A DNA stretch of 64,000 nucleotides from Fredinandcohnia onubensis (GCF_002734285.1 NZ_NSEA01000003.1:375111-439110), one strand, 5' to 3'; counted from the stretch's first letter, positions 31,327 to 41,669 are shown. Made by a program: numbers and translations. Notes: generated by a model not told the origin, from the sequence alone.

Positions 31327-31809
31327 ATGGGATTTCTGATGTGGACAATTATTATTTTATTGTTTGTAATCGCATTTGTCGGGCTTGTCTATCCGATTAT
31401 TCCGAGCGTGCTTTTCATTGCAGGTGGCTTTTTAGTTTATGGATTCTTCCAGGGGTTTGATTCTTTTTCAATTTGGTTCTGGGTGATAGAAGGGTTATTT
31501 CTCCTTCTATTATTGGGTGCTGATTATGCAACTAATTTAGTTGGTGTAAAAAAGTATGGTGGAAGTAAGGCGGCAGTTTGGGGAAGTACGATTGGACTAC
31601 TCGTTGGCCCTTTTGTAATTCCGATTTTTGGTATTATTATTGGTCCGTTCCTGGGTGCGTTTTTAGCAGAATTACTCGTGCACAAAAAGGATGTAAAAGA
31701 TGCATTTAAAAGTGGTGTAGGTTCACTCATAGGATTTCTCAGTGGAGTTCTGGCAAAAGGGATCATTCAAGCTATTATGATTATCTATTTTTTAATTGTT
31801 GTGTTTTGA
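31327..31809 (+). CDS. yqgC: DUF456 membrane protein YqgC
   Basis: A 160-residue polytopic protein with Gly-rich helices ([14 protein letters not shown]...) typical of DUF456. Function is unknown. SD AAAGGAGG. It directly precedes sodA, as in B. subtilis. Confidence 0.88.
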   Translation: MGFLMWTIIILLFVIAFVGLVYPIIPSVLFIAGGFLVYGFFQGFDSFSIWFWVIEGLFLLLLLGADYATNLVGVKKYGGSKAAVWGSTIGLLVGPFVIPIFGIIIGPFLGAFLAELLVHKKDVKDAFKSGVGSLIGFLSGVLAKGIIQAIMIIYFLIVVF

Positions 31810-31999
31810 TGAATAATCCTTTCATATAAAGGGAACTTTATATCTGGTACTATTTGATTACGTATTAAGATTTATGAATTAATAGTGCTTTTCATTTGAA
31901 AGGTTATACTTATTTTGGTAATCTTACAAGTGAGGACTACTGAAGACGAAATCGTTTTCAAGGTTCAATTTTACATACATATTTAAGGAGGAATAAACA

Positions 32000-32608
32000 A
32001 TGGCATACGAATTACCACAATTACCTTATGCTTATGATGCTTTAGAACCACATATTGACAAAGAAACAATGAATATTCACCACACTAAGCACCATAATAC
32101 TTACATTACAAACGTAAACAATGCAATCGCAGGTAAAGCTGACCTAGAAGGCAAATCAGTAGAAGAATTAGTTTCTAATCTTGACGCTGTTCCAGAAGAT
32201 ATTCGTACAGCAGTAAGAAACAATGGTGGTGGACATGCAAACCACAGCCTTTTCTGGACTATTCTTTCTCCAAACGGTGGCGGAGAGCCAACTGGCGAAT
32301 TAGCAGACGCAATCAACAGCAAATTTGGAAGCTTAGAAGCATTCAAAGATCAGTTTACTAAAGCAGCTACAACTCGTTTTGGTTCTGGTTGGGCTTGGTT
32401 AGTTGTTAACAATGGTGAGCTTGAAGTTACAAGCACGCCAAACCAAGATTCTCCATTAATGGAAGGTAAAACTCCGATTCTTGGTCTTGATGTTTGGGAG
32501 CATGCTTACTACCTAAACTACCAAAACCGTCGTCCTGATTATATTTCTGCATTCTTTAATGTAGTTAATTGGGAAGAAGTAGCAAACCGTTACAATTCTG
32601 CAAAGTAA
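32000..32608 (+). CDS. sodA: Superoxide dismutase (Mn)
   Basis: A 202-residue Fe/Mn superoxide dismutase with the metal ligands in [19 protein letters not shown] and [18 protein letters not shown]. The residues around the active site (GGHANHS) fit the manganese form typical of bacilli. It removes superoxide in the cytoplasm. SD AAGGAGG. Codon use looks like that of a highly expressed gene. Confidence 0.97.
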   Translation: MAYELPQLPYAYDALEPHIDKETMNIHHTKHHNTYITNVNNAIAGKADLEGKSVEELVSNLDAVPEDIRTAVRNNGGGHANHSLFWTILSPNGGGEPTGELADAINSKFGSLEAFKDQFTKAATTRFGSGWAWLVVNNGELEVTSTPNQDSPLMEGKTPILGLDVWEHAYYLNYQNRRPDYISAFFNVVNWEEVANRYNSAK

Positions 32609-32619
32609 TGTCGAGTAGA

Positions 32620-32648
32620 GCCAGTGGATTCGTCCACTGGCTTTTTAT
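32620..32648 (+). terminator. Rho-independent terminator after sodA
   Basis: GCCAGTGGA, TTCG tetraloop, TCCACTGGC, then T5. Confidence 0.96.
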
Positions 32649-32743
32649 TTTGTTCCAAGCTTAGGGAACCTTCTGCTTTTTTTTGTATATCTGCTTTTTT
32701 TTATCACACAATAATGATGTAGATAAAAAAGGGGAGTCAGCAG

Positions 32744-34030
32744 ATGTTTGGTTTTAAAAAGGTATTAGGTGATGTACCCATACACAGGGATTTAATTTTG
32801 TTACTAGTAATTGGTGGATTGTATGCATTAAGTATTGCCTTGTCCAACACCTTTGTGAATGTGTACTTATGGAAGCAGTCAGGAGATTTTAAGGATTTAG
32901 GGTTATATAATTTAGCAGTCGTTGTTTTGCAACCAATAACCTTTATCCTGGCAGGAAGATGGGCTAAGAAAATAGATAGAGTGATCGTGCTAAGGCTTGG
33001 AGTTTCATTCTTAGCCATTTTTTATATCACCGTTCTCTGGATTGGTGAAAATGCCTCACAGTATTTGCTTTTATTAGGGGCTCTACTTGGAATAGGTTAT
33101 GGCTTTTACTGGTTAGCTTTTAATGTTTTAACCTTTGAAATTACAGAGCCTGAAACGCGTGACTTTTTCAACGGATTTTTAGGGTTGCTAGGCTCATTCG
33201 CAGGAATGATCGGTCCTATTGCAGCGGGAATCATCATATCTTCAATGGCAAGTTTTACTGGTTATACAGTCATTTTTGGAATCTCCTTAGGTTTGTTTAC
33301 TGGTGCTGTAGTGCTTAGCTTTTTCTTGAAAAGGCGAAGCGCAGAAGGAGATTTTGTATTTAGACGAATTCTAGCTGAACGGAAAAATAATTCAAACTGG
33401 AAGAATATTCTTCATGCTCACTTTTTTCAAGGAATCCGTGAAGGTACATTTGTATTTGTCATTTCAGTGTTTGTTTTCGTTGCGACAGGCAGTGAGTTGG
33501 CTTTAGGGAAATTTGGATTAATCAATTCGGCCGTGTCGTTTTTGTTTTATTTCCTAGCAACGAGGTTAATCAAAAAGAAAATGCGCAAAAAGGCAATACT
33601 TCTTGGCGGTTTAATGATATATGTTGCAATATTTGCGATTCTTTTTGATGTAACCTATGCAAGGCTGCTCATATATGGTGTTATTATTGGAATTGCTTAT
33701 CCCATCTTACTCGTTCCCTATAATTCTTTAACCTATGATGTAATTGGTAAAGGATGGAACGCAAAAGAGATGAGAATTGAATATGTGGTAGTGAGGGAGA
33801 TCTTTTTAAACTGCGGAAGAATACTCTCGATTATTTTGTTCCTAATTGCGGTTATTTTCTTTGATGAAAAACAAAGCATTCCAATTCTCCTTGCGATTGT
33901 CGGTGCGGGACATATACTGCTTTATATTCCAATCCGGCGTATCCAAACACCTGAAGCATCTGGTCCAGTCCAATCCAAATCGGGGGCTAATCGCAAGTTA
34001 ATAGAAGGAGAAGGTGGATCAACTGCTTAA
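32744..34030 (+). CDS. yqgE: MFS transporter YqgE
   Basis: The 428 residues have twelve or so hydrophobic helices and MFS-like loops (RWAKKIDRVIVLR after helix 2). Substrate unknown. The position between sodA and pbpA is that of yqgE in B. subtilis. SD AAGGGGAG; terminator follows. Confidence 0.85.
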   Translation: MFGFKKVLGDVPIHRDLILLLVIGGLYALSIALSNTFVNVYLWKQSGDFKDLGLYNLAVVVLQPITFILAGRWAKKIDRVIVLRLGVSFLAIFYITVLWIGENASQYLLLLGALLGIGYGFYWLAFNVLTFEITEPETRDFFNGFLGLLGSFAGMIGPIAAGIIISSMASFTGYTVIFGISLGLFTGAVVLSFFLKRRSAEGDFVFRRILAERKNNSNWKNILHAHFFQGIREGTFVFVISVFVFVATGSELALGKFGLINSAVSFLFYFLATRLIKKKMRKKAILLGGLMIYVAIFAILFDVTYARLLIYGVIIGIAYPILLVPYNSLTYDVIGKGWNAKEMRIEYVVVREIFLNCGRILSIILFLIAVIFFDEKQSIPILLAIVGAGHILLYIPIRRIQTPEASGPVQSKSGANRKLIEGEGGSTA

Positions 34031-34083
34031 GGCAATATTTAATCATGGAAAAAAACTTGAGTTTCTTTTACAATAGAAGATAA

Positions 34084-34114
34084 AGGCACCTAGCCTTGGT
34101 TAGGTGTCTTTTTT
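34084..34114 (+). terminator. Rho-independent terminator after yqgE
   Basis: AGGCACCTA / TTAGGTGTCT stem with a GCCTTGG loop and T6. Confidence 0.9.
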
Positions 34115-34174
34115 ATTCATAAGAATGTGGTTTAAAGATAAAATTAGGAATACGCAAATAAATAAAGGTAGTTG

Positions 34175-36286
34175 ATGTTTATGATCAAAAAGAAAAAGTC
34201 CCATGTTCCATTTCGTTTAAATATGTTATTCTTTGCTGTCTTTTTGCTATTTTCAGCCTTAATCCTCCGACTGGGGGTTGTACAGATTGTACACGGTGAG
34301 AAATTTCAAAAGGAAGTAGAAAAAACAGAAAATGAAATTGTAAATCTTCCTGTTCCACGAGGTAAGATTTATGACAAAAATGGAAATGTCATCGTTGATA
34401 ACAAGGCGTTGAATGCGATCACATATACACGTGCAAGAGGGACTAAGCAAGAAGAAGTATTAGAAGTTGCAGAAACCCTTGCAACGTTTATTGAAATGAA
34501 GACAGACAAAGTAACAGAACGTGATTTGAAAGATTTTTGGATGCTAAAAAACCCAGATGAAGCAAAGGCATTGGTCGAGCAAGAAATGAAAAAAATGGAA
34601 GATGGGGAACTAGAATTATCCAGTAAAGAAATCTATAAACTCCAAATCGAAAGAATTACGGAAGAAGATCTTAAACAGATTACAGAAGCAGAGCTAGAAG
34701 TTGCAGCAATCTTCCGTGAAATGACTAAGGGCTATGCTCTTGTCCCACAGATAGTAAAGAATGATAATGTAACACCAGAAGAATATGCTGTAGTCAGTGA
34801 AAACCTCGAGCATTTGCCAGGTGTCAACACGACAACTGACTGGATTCGTGATTATAAATTTGATAACACTTTAAAATCAATCCTTGGCCGGATTTCTGAT
34901 ACAGATGAAGGACTACCAAGTGATAAACTTGATTACTACTTAGCTCGTGGGTATAACCGGAATGATCGTGTTGGTTTAAGTTATTTAGAAGCACAATATG
35001 AATCGGTATTACATGGTCAAAAGGCAAAAGTAGAAAATATAATTAAGGGTAATGCCGTACAAGAAACAATCATGATTTCTGAAGGACAAAGAGGTAGTGA
35101 CCTAGTTCTAACAATCGATATGGAGCTTCAACAAGCTGTTGAACAAATCATCGAAGAGCAAATGTTGGCTCATAAACAAATGAAGGGTACTCAATATCTA
35201 GACCGAGCATTTGTAGTCATGATGAATCCAAAAACCGGTGAGATTCTAAGTATGGCTGGAAAAGTCTACACAAGAGGCGAAGATGGCAAAATGGGATTTC
35301 AGGACTATGCCCTAGGTACAATGAATGCAGCTTATGAGATGGGATCTGCTGTTAAGGGTGCTACCATGTTAACTGGGTATGATACAGGTGTCATTGATAT
35401 TGGTTCTATGTATTATGATTCACCAATGAAAATTGGTAGAGAAGGATCACTTAAAGCATCATGGAGGAATTTAGGACCTACTAATGATTTAAAAGCACTA
35501 GAATTGTCATCTAACGTTTATATGTTTAAGTTATTTCTCGAATTAGCGGGTGGACATTATGTGTATGGCCAACCCATCTCTATTGATACTGATACATTTC
35601 GTACTGTAAGAAATTATTTTAGTCAGTTTGGTTTGGGAGTGAAGACAGGAATTGACTTACCTGGTGAAGCGACTGGGTATCCTGGACCAGATCTTACTCC
35701 TGGTCTATTAATGGACTTAGGAATTGGACAATATGACACTTATACAACCTTACAATTAGCGCAGTATGTGTCTACGATTGCAAACGACGGTTATAGGATG
35801 CAACCTAAGATTGTTAGACAAATTCATCAACCAACTATGGAAGAAAATGAATTAGGTCCAATCCAAGAACCTTTTGAACCAACTGTTATGAACAAACTTG
35901 ATATAGATATGAAATATATTGAGAGGGTTCAACAAGGATTTAAATTAGTTTTTCAAGGGTCAAGTGGAACAGCACGCAGCGCATTTTCGGGTAAACCTTA
36001 TGACGCTGCCGGTAAAACCGGTTCTGCTCAATCATTCATCAAGGGTGTAGAAGCAGTAAATAGTACACTTGTTGGATATGCTCCATTTAATAATCCTGAG
36101 GTAGCATTTGCTGTAGTATTACCATACGCATATTATGGAAACACATCACATAATATGAACCTTAAAGTTGGAGAAGCCATTTTAGATAAATATTTTGAAC
36201 TGAAAGAAAAGCGAGCTACACAATCTCAACAAAAAACGGATCCAGAAGCTGAACAAGAAACATCTACAGAGGAAGATAATGCTTAG
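34175..36286 (+). CDS. pbpA: Penicillin-binding protein 2A (class B transpeptidase)
   Basis: The 703 residues have an N-terminal anchor, a dimerisation domain starting VPRGKIYDKNG and a transpeptidase with the three expected motifs: SAVK (active serine), SSN and KTGS. PbpA-type enzymes cross-link lateral wall peptidoglycan and act in rod shape and spore outgrowth. ATG 34175 lies 6 nt from AAAGG; TTG 34172 and ATG 34181 are alternatives. A 70-residue Lys/Glu-rich insertion (about 110-180) is typical of this subclass. Confidence 0.95.
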   Translation: MFMIKKKKSHVPFRLNMLFFAVFLLFSALILRLGVVQIVHGEKFQKEVEKTENEIVNLPVPRGKIYDKNGNVIVDNKALNAITYTRARGTKQEEVLEVAETLATFIEMKTDKVTERDLKDFWMLKNPDEAKALVEQEMKKMEDGELELSSKEIYKLQIERITEEDLKQITEAELEVAAIFREMTKGYALVPQIVKNDNVTPEEYAVVSENLEHLPGVNTTTDWIRDYKFDNTLKSILGRISDTDEGLPSDKLDYYLARGYNRNDRVGLSYLEAQYESVLHGQKAKVENIIKGNAVQETIMISEGQRGSDLVLTIDMELQQAVEQIIEEQMLAHKQMKGTQYLDRAFVVMMNPKTGEILSMAGKVYTRGEDGKMGFQDYALGTMNAAYEMGSAVKGATMLTGYDTGVIDIGSMYYDSPMKIGREGSLKASWRNLGPTNDLKALELSSNVYMFKLFLELAGGHYVYGQPISIDTDTFRTVRNYFSQFGLGVKTGIDLPGEATGYPGPDLTPGLLMDLGIGQYDTYTTLQLAQYVSTIANDGYRMQPKIVRQIHQPTMEENELGPIQEPFEPTVMNKLDIDMKYIERVQQGFKLVFQGSSGTARSAFSGKPYDAAGKTGSAQSFIKGVEAVNSTLVGYAPFNNPEVAFAVVLPYAYYGNTSHNMNLKVGEAILDKYFELKEKRATQSQQKTDPEAEQETSTEEDNA

Positions 36287-36304
36287 TGAAATGAATAAGA
36301 ATGA

Positions 36305-36336
36305 AAAAAGCCTAACGAATTCGTTAGGCTTTTTTC
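36305..36336 (+). terminator. Rho-independent terminator after pbpA
   Basis: Perfect palindrome GCCTAACGAATTCGTTAGGC flanked by A and T runs. Confidence 0.96.
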
Positions 36337-36394
36337 TATGGTTCATAATAGAAAACTTCGACAAAATATAAGGAATTTCATCATTTTACTCGAA

Positions 36395-36448
36395 TTTACA
36401 AAACCTTTACATTCAATTCATACGAGATTAATAGAATACGATTATTCT
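36395..36448 (+). promoter_or_regulatory. PhoP-box promoter of the pst operon
   Basis: Four TT(N)A(N)A-type hexamers occur at exactly 11-bp steps: TTTACA 36395, TTTACA 36406, TTCATA 36417 and TTAATA 36428. TATTCT at 36443-36448 is the likely -10. This is the arrangement bound by phosphorylated PhoP in bacilli, so the operon should be induced by phosphate starvation. Confidence 0.85.
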
Positions 36449-36498
36449 AAGTTTGTAAGACAAAGCAAAACAAACTCACTCTTAGGGGGAATTAAGGA

Positions 36499-37479
36499 AT
36501 GAAACGCTTGAAGTTCTTAGGTTTAGCAATGATCACAATCACAATGCTTATTTTAGCAGCATGTGGAAATGAAAAAAGCACAGGGGAAGACGAAACTAAA
36601 ACAGGAAGCGACACCGAAAGTGCTGAATTAGAAGGCAGCGTTGTAATTGATGGATCTGGAACAGTTTATCCTTTCATGTCAAAGATGGCAGAAAATTATA
36701 TGACTAATGAGCAAGAAAATGTATCAGTTGAAGTAAGTCGCGCTGGAACAAGTGCTGGTTTTAAAAAGTTTTTAGTTGAAGAAGGCGGAACAGATTTCAA
36801 CGATGCATCTCGTCAAATTAAGGACGAAGAAGCAGCAACTGCTGAAGATTTAGGAATTGAAGTAAAAGAATTAAAGGTTGCTCTTGATGGTTTAACATTT
36901 GTTGTACACCCCGATAACGATTGGGCTGAAGAATTAACTCAACAAGAAGTAATTGATATTTTCTTAGCAAGCGCTGGTAAGAAAAATTGGTCAGATGTAC
37001 GTTCGGATTTTCCAAATGAGCCAATCAAAACTTACGGTCCAAACGAAAACCACGGTACGTATGAATTCTTCTGGGAAAACATTTTAGACGAGCAGGACTT
37101 AGTAGCTGAAGCAAATCTTCAACAAGAATACTCTACATTAGTAGACTTAGTTTCAAAAGATAAAAATGCAATTGCATTCTTCGGATACGGTTATGCAGTA
37201 AATAACAAAGATAAAGTTAAAATTGTAAAAGTTGATTTTGGTAACGGACCTGTTGAACCTAACTTAGATACAATCAGTGAAGATGGCGACTATGCTCCAT
37301 TCACAAGACCAGTATTTACTTATCTAAATGTCAACATGGCAAAAGAAAAGGCACAAGTATTAGATTATGCAATTTATACAATGAAAAACGCTGCTGATGT
37401 AGCTTCAGAAACTGGATTTGCTCCACTTCCAGAAGAAGAATTAAACGCAGTAGTAGAAGAATTAGAAGCTTTAAAATAA
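36499..37479 (+). CDS. pstS: Phosphate-binding lipoprotein PstS
   Basis: The 326 residues start with a lipoprotein signal with the lipobox LAACG (Cys 22), then an acidic linker and a PstS phosphate-binding domain (VVIDGSGTVYPF... and RAGTSAGFKKF). It captures phosphate outside the membrane and hands it to PstCA. First gene of pstSCAB-phoU behind PhoP boxes. SD AGGGGGAATTAAGG. Confidence 0.96.
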   Translation: MKRLKFLGLAMITITMLILAACGNEKSTGEDETKTGSDTESAELEGSVVIDGSGTVYPFMSKMAENYMTNEQENVSVEVSRAGTSAGFKKFLVEEGGTDFNDASRQIKDEEAATAEDLGIEVKELKVALDGLTFVVHPDNDWAEELTQQEVIDIFLASAGKKNWSDVRSDFPNEPIKTYGPNENHGTYEFFWENILDEQDLVAEANLQQEYSTLVDLVSKDKNAIAFFGYGYAVNNKDKVKIVKVDFGNGPVEPNLDTISEDGDYAPFTRPVFTYLNVNMAKEKAQVLDYAIYTMKNAADVASETGFAPLPEEELNAVVEELEALK

Positions 37480-37591
37480 GAATTTAAAATGAAGGTGAGA
37501 GCAATCTTTGCTTCTCATCTTCACCTAATTATAGATAGATAGAAAAAAATTGGTCTTTATTAATGATGAAATGGATCGAAGGGAGTTTATC

Positions 37592-38530
37592 ATGAAGGAA
37601 GGTTCTAATGTGAATGTGCGTGAGATGATTGCCAAAAATAAAAGTACAAAAAGCATAAACACTATTGTAGAGAAAGTCATTCCAAAAGGCTTACTCTTAA
37701 TTGCGATTATCTCGATTTTAACAACAGTTGGTATTGTACTTACACTTCTTTTTGAAACATTTGAGTTTTTTAAACGTGTACCATTTCTTGACTTCTTTAC
37801 AGGTACAGTATTAAAACCCCTTGGCGATAATGCCGAATTCGGGGTATTACCTCTATTAACAGGAACGATTATTTCATCGGCTATAGCAATGCTTGTCGCA
37901 ATACCTGTCGGAATGATGTCAGCCATTTATTTAAGTGAATATGCATCTGAACGAGTAAGAAAAATTTTAAAACCGATTCTTGAAATTCTTGCGGGGATTC
38001 CGACCATTGTATATGGTTTCTTTGCTTTAACGTTCGTAACACCTCTATTACAATCAATTATTCCTGGTCTTGAACCGACCAATATCCTCAGTCCGGGCAT
38101 CGTAATGGGAATCATGATCATTCCTATGGTTGCATCGCTATCAGAGGATGCAATGAGCTCTGTACCAAATTCCATTAGAGAAGGTGCGCTTGGTCTAGGC
38201 TCAACAAAACTTGAAGTAACGTGGAAAGTTGTTATTCCTGCAGCAATGTCTGGAATTATTGCATCATTTGTTCTTGGTATATCTAGAGCAATCGGCGAAA
38301 CAATGATTGTTACGCTTGCAAGTGGAAGTTCCAAGAACTTTACATTTGATGTTACCCAATCAATGCAAACAATGACATCTTATATTGTTGAAGTAAACAG
38401 TGGAGATGCACCTGCGGGTTCAACTTTATATTATAGTTTATACGCTGTAGCAATTACACTATTCGTGTTCACATTAGTAATGAACTTACTTGCACAATAT
38501 ATTTCTCGCAAGTTTAAGGAGGAATATTAA
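37592..38530 (+). CDS. pstC: Phosphate ABC transporter permease PstC
   Basis: The 312 residues have about six helices and the permease EAA loop (SIREGALGLGSTKLEVTWKVV). ATG 37592 follows GAAGGGAG at 6 nt; the upstream TTG-type reading at 37550 lies before that SD. Forms the membrane channel with PstA. Confidence 0.95.
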   Translation: MKEGSNVNVREMIAKNKSTKSINTIVEKVIPKGLLLIAIISILTTVGIVLTLLFETFEFFKRVPFLDFFTGTVLKPLGDNAEFGVLPLLTGTIISSAIAMLVAIPVGMMSAIYLSEYASERVRKILKPILEILAGIPTIVYGFFALTFVTPLLQSIIPGLEPTNILSPGIVMGIMIIPMVASLSEDAMSSVPNSIREGALGLGSTKLEVTWKVVIPAAMSGIIASFVLGISRAIGETMIVTLASGSSKNFTFDVTQSMQTMTSYIVEVNSGDAPAGSTLYYSLYAVAITLFVFTLVMNLLAQYISRKFKEEY

Positions 38531-38531
38531 A

Positions 38532-39416
38532 ATGAAATATGTAAATACCGCACAGGTGCAAAAGAAACTTAATTCTCGACTTTTTACAAATAATATAGCA
38601 AAATCAATTTTCTTTTTATCAACTTTGTTTGGTTTAGTCGTTCTCGTCATTCTTTTTTACCGAGTCATATCTCAAAGTCTGGGTTGGATCGATCTCCAAT
38701 TCCTAACTAGCAAGCTTTCGACTGTTGCTGAGAACGCCGGAATTATGGGTGCTCTCCTCGGAACTTTGTGGTTAATGCTTGTTGTTGCACCAATCACACT
38801 TTTCCTGGGTGTTGGTACAGCTATTTATCTTGAAGAATATGCAAAAAAAGGACGTCTTCAACGATTTATTCAAACAAATATCTCAAATCTTGCAGGTGTT
38901 CCGTCAATTGTATTTGGTATATTAGGTCTTACAATTTTTGTTCGTGGCTTTGGATTAGGCAATATCGTGTTAGCCGGTGGACTTACAATGTCATTACTAG
39001 TACTTCCAATCGTAGTGGTTGCTAGTCAAGAAGCAATCCGTGCAGTTCCGGGTTATTTGAGAGAAGCATCTTACGGAATGGGAGCTACAAAATGGCAAAC
39101 GATAAAAAATGTTGTTTTACCTGCTTCATTACCTGGTATTCTAACAGGGGTTATTTTGGCACTTTCTAGAGCAGTTGGAGAAACAGCGCCACTTGTAGTA
39201 ATTGGAATTCCAGCCTTGCTAATTCCATTTCCAGATAGTATTTTTGATAAATTTACAGTATTGCCAATGCAAATCTATTATTGGACACTCGATTCTGCCC
39301 TAGTAGCTGAATACGCAAACCTAGGAGCAGCAACTATTGTCATTTTATTAATCGTACTATTCTTAATGAACTCAATTGCCATCATGATACGAAACAAGTT
39401 CCAAAGAAGATTTTAA
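38532..39416 (+). CDS. pstA: Phosphate ABC transporter permease PstA
   Basis: The 294-residue partner permease carries the EAA loop [21 protein letters not shown]. The start is 1 nt after the pstC stop, with AAGGAGG inside the pstC end, so translation is probably coupled. Six hydrophobic helices are visible. Confidence 0.95.
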   Translation: MKYVNTAQVQKKLNSRLFTNNIAKSIFFLSTLFGLVVLVILFYRVISQSLGWIDLQFLTSKLSTVAENAGIMGALLGTLWLMLVVAPITLFLGVGTAIYLEEYAKKGRLQRFIQTNISNLAGVPSIVFGILGLTIFVRGFGLGNIVLAGGLTMSLLVLPIVVVASQEAIRAVPGYLREASYGMGATKWQTIKNVVLPASLPGILTGVILALSRAVGETAPLVVIGIPALLIPFPDSIFDKFTVLPMQIYYWTLDSALVAEYANLGAATIVILLIVLFLMNSIAIMIRNKFQRRF

Positions 39417-39507
39417 TTTAAAAAAAGAGAAAGAAGCAGTATTAATATCAGGCGCAAAATTTGGCCTATGCGCATTTGATTCTAATTTGAAGGGGAGAAC
39501 TCAGATT

Positions 39508-40314
39508 ATGACAATACAAGTAATGACTAATAAAAATACCAATCCAGATCAGATAGATAAAAAAATTGTTTATGATACAAAGGATTTAAACCTATGGTAT
39601 GGGGACGATCATGCCCTTAAAAATATTAATTTTCCAATCTATGAGAACGAAGTAACAGCAATTATTGGGCCGTCAGGTTGTGGAAAATCAACTTATATTA
39701 AAACCTTAAATCGTATGGTTGAACTCGTTCCGATTGTTCGCATTTCAGGAGAAATTCTATACAGAGGAAAGAATATTTTCGATAAATCATATAAAGAAGA
39801 AGAACTCAGAACTCGAGTAGGGATGGTTTTCCAAAAGCCGAATCCTTTTCCAAAATCAATTTATGACAATATTGCTTATGGACCTCGTATTCATGGGATT
39901 CGAAATAAAAAGGTCTTAGATGAAATTGTTGAAAAAAGCTTGCGTGGAGCAGCTATTTGGGATGAGGTAAAAGACCGCCTTCATGAAAATGCTTATGGAC
40001 TCTCAGGCGGTCAGCAACAAAGAATCTGTCTTGCAAGATGCTTGGCAATTGAACCTGACGTAATTCTAATGGATGAGCCGACTTCTGCTCTTGACCCAAT
40101 TTCAACATTAAAAATTGAGGAACTTGTTCAAGAACTTAAGCAAAACTTCAGTATAATCATCGTTACTCATAATATGCAACAAGCTGCACGTATTTCAGAT
40201 AGAACAGCCTTTTTCCTAAGTGGAGAAGTGATTGAATATGAAAAAACAGATAAAATGTTTTCAAATCCATCCGACAAGCGCACAGAAGATTACATCACTG
40301 GTAGATTTGGATAA
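39508..40314 (+). CDS. pstB: Phosphate ABC transporter ATP-binding protein PstB
   Basis: The 268 residues hold Walker [11 protein letters not shown] near 58, signature [15 protein letters not shown] and Walker [13 protein letters not shown]. Only one pstB is present, unlike the two in B. subtilis. The 91-nt gap after pstA contains a small GCGCA/TGCGC hairpin (39452-39473), possibly setting mRNA stability or expression ratio. ATG 39508 is downstream of AAGGGGAG. Confidence 0.96.
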   Translation: MTIQVMTNKNTNPDQIDKKIVYDTKDLNLWYGDDHALKNINFPIYENEVTAIIGPSGCGKSTYIKTLNRMVELVPIVRISGEILYRGKNIFDKSYKEEELRTRVGMVFQKPNPFPKSIYDNIAYGPRIHGIRNKKVLDEIVEKSLRGAAIWDEVKDRLHENAYGLSGGQQQRICLARCLAIEPDVILMDEPTSALDPISTLKIEELVQELKQNFSIIIVTHNMQQAARISDRTAFFLSGEVIEYEKTDKMFSNPSDKRTEDYITGRFG

Positions 40315-40338
40315 TAAAGAATAAGAGGGGTGTATGTC

Positions 40339-40998
40339 ATGGCAATACGTACGACATTTGATAAGGATTTGGACCATCTTAAAGAATTATTGGTTGAAAT
40401 GGTCAATCTATCGAAAACGGCAGTAGAAAAATCAGTACAATCACTTGCACATCAAGATATTGAATTGGCTGAACAAATTATTAAAGATGACCAAAAAATT
40501 AATGAGCTTGAAGAGCAAATCGATAGTATTATCATTCAATTAATCGCACAACAACAACCGGTGGCATCGGATTTACGTGCCATCATCGCTGGCTTGAAAA
40601 TCTCAAGTGATATTGAAAGAATCGGGGATCTAGCCGTAAATATCGCGAAATCGACTATCCATATTGGAGATGGTCCTCTCATCAAGCCAATAGTTGATAT
40701 CCCAAAAATGGCTGAAAAAGCTTTAGACATGTTAAACAACGTAATAAAAGCGTATATCGAAAAAGACATCAATTTAGCCATTCAAACAGCTAAAGCAGAT
40801 GATGAGGTTGATGAGTTGTACGGAAAAATCATTAAAGAACTACTGGAGCTAATGCCAAGCAATCCTAATTCAATTAACCAAATCACACAATTAGCCTTTA
40901 TTAGCCGCCATATCGAAAGAGTAGCAGACCACACAACAAATATGGCTGAACACATCATCTATATGGTGAAAGCTAAAAAAGTCGATTTAAATGCCTAA
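40339..40998 (+). CDS. phoU: Phosphate uptake regulator PhoU
   Basis: The 219 residues form two three-helix PhoU repeats with the metal-binding signatures DIERIGDLAVNIAK near 92 and HIERVADHTTNMAE near 195. PhoU restrains Pst transport and Pho signalling. B. subtilis lacks it at this position. ATG 40339 follows GAGGGGTG. Ends at a bidirectional terminator. Confidence 0.95.
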   Translation: MAIRTTFDKDLDHLKELLVEMVNLSKTAVEKSVQSLAHQDIELAEQIIKDDQKINELEEQIDSIIIQLIAQQQPVASDLRAIIAGLKISSDIERIGDLAVNIAKSTIHIGDGPLIKPIVDIPKMAEKALDMLNNVIKAYIEKDINLAIQTAKADDEVDELYGKIIKELLELMPSNPNSINQITQLAFISRHIERVADHTTNMAEHIIYMVKAKKVDLNA

Positions 40999-41030
40999 AA
41001 AAAACTCAAGCCAATCTCGGCTTGAGTTTT
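40997..41030. terminator. Bidirectional terminator after phoU
   Basis: ACTCAAGCC / GGCTTGAGT stem flanked by A8 and T4. It ends the pst operon and the opposite yqzD unit. Confidence 0.92.
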
Positions 41031-41118
41031 ACTTTGTCGTTAAATAGTAAATAAGACCATAAACAATTGTAGAAAAAATAATACCGATTGCTATACCGCG
41101 TAACAAATATTTATCCAT
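41029..41118 (-). CDS. Small membrane peptide coupled to yqzD
   Basis: A 29-codon ORF, MDKYLLRGIAIGIIFSTIVY... ending YYLTTK, with a single hydrophobic helix flanked by positive residues. Its ATG shares a base with the yqzD stop (TAATG), the hallmark of translational coupling, and its stop sits right at the terminator. I do not recognise the family. Too short for homology to be judged by eye, so the call rests on layout and the clean transmembrane pattern. Confidence 0.6.
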   Translation of the reverse strand: MDKYLLRGIAIGIIFSTIVYGLIYYLTTK

Positions 41119-41477
41119 TATATGAGCCCTATTTTTTTTGCTTGATCCAGAATGAGTCGAACTTCTTTGACTGGTAGATTTGTTTTTTTTCCAATTTCCT
41201 CATAGCTTAAGCCACTATCATATAAGGATAAAATGGTGGAATTTGCCAAGGACATGACACTTGTTTGAGATGGCCCTGATTCATAATCAATGTCATGGGT
41301 TAGAAGCTCTTCTTCAAGGACTTTTATTTTTTTCTTTAAAAGGTATGTTTCTTGAACCATTGAAAGAGAAAGTTGGTCAATTTCTTCTTGCACCATTTTA
41401 ACTCTGTCCTTTCCATAGAAAGAAACGACAAGAAGAAGGATTGCGATAGCTAATAAGATAATAATTGCGTATTCCAT
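41118..41477 (-). CDS. yqzD: YqzD-like membrane-anchored HTH protein
   Basis: The 119 residues have an N-terminal helix (YAIIILLAIAILLLVVSFY), a coiled coil (about 28-65) and a C-terminal helix-turn-helix-like segment (LYDSGLSYEEIGKKTNLPVKEV). A membrane-tethered DNA-binding or assembly factor is suggested by the layout, but the role is unknown. Start at 41477 follows GGAGTGACAGT. Confidence 0.8.
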   Translation of the reverse strand: MEYAIIILLAIAILLLVVSFYGKDRVKMVQEEIDQLSLSMVQETYLLKKKIKVLEEELLTHDIDYESGPSQTSVMSLANSTILSLYDSGLSYEEIGKKTNLPVKEVRLILDQAKKIGLI

Positions 41478-41669
41478 ACTGTCACTCCATTCCATAATCT
41501 ATCTTATCGTAACTTGTTTAGGTGGACAATATTAGTTCGTCATTTGAATTGTATTTTGATATAGTAATTAATTTTACTTTGTCCAAAAAATAGGACTGGA
41601 ATTTTGGGAAGTTAAGTGGTATGATAGGTAAGTCTGATTAAAGCTTTATATGTTTGGAGGGAAATGAAG

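Noticed and set aside
37927-38334. Reverse-strand ORFs across pstC, including 37525-37926
   Set aside because: Shadows of the pstC reading frame with no translation signals or recognisable domain.
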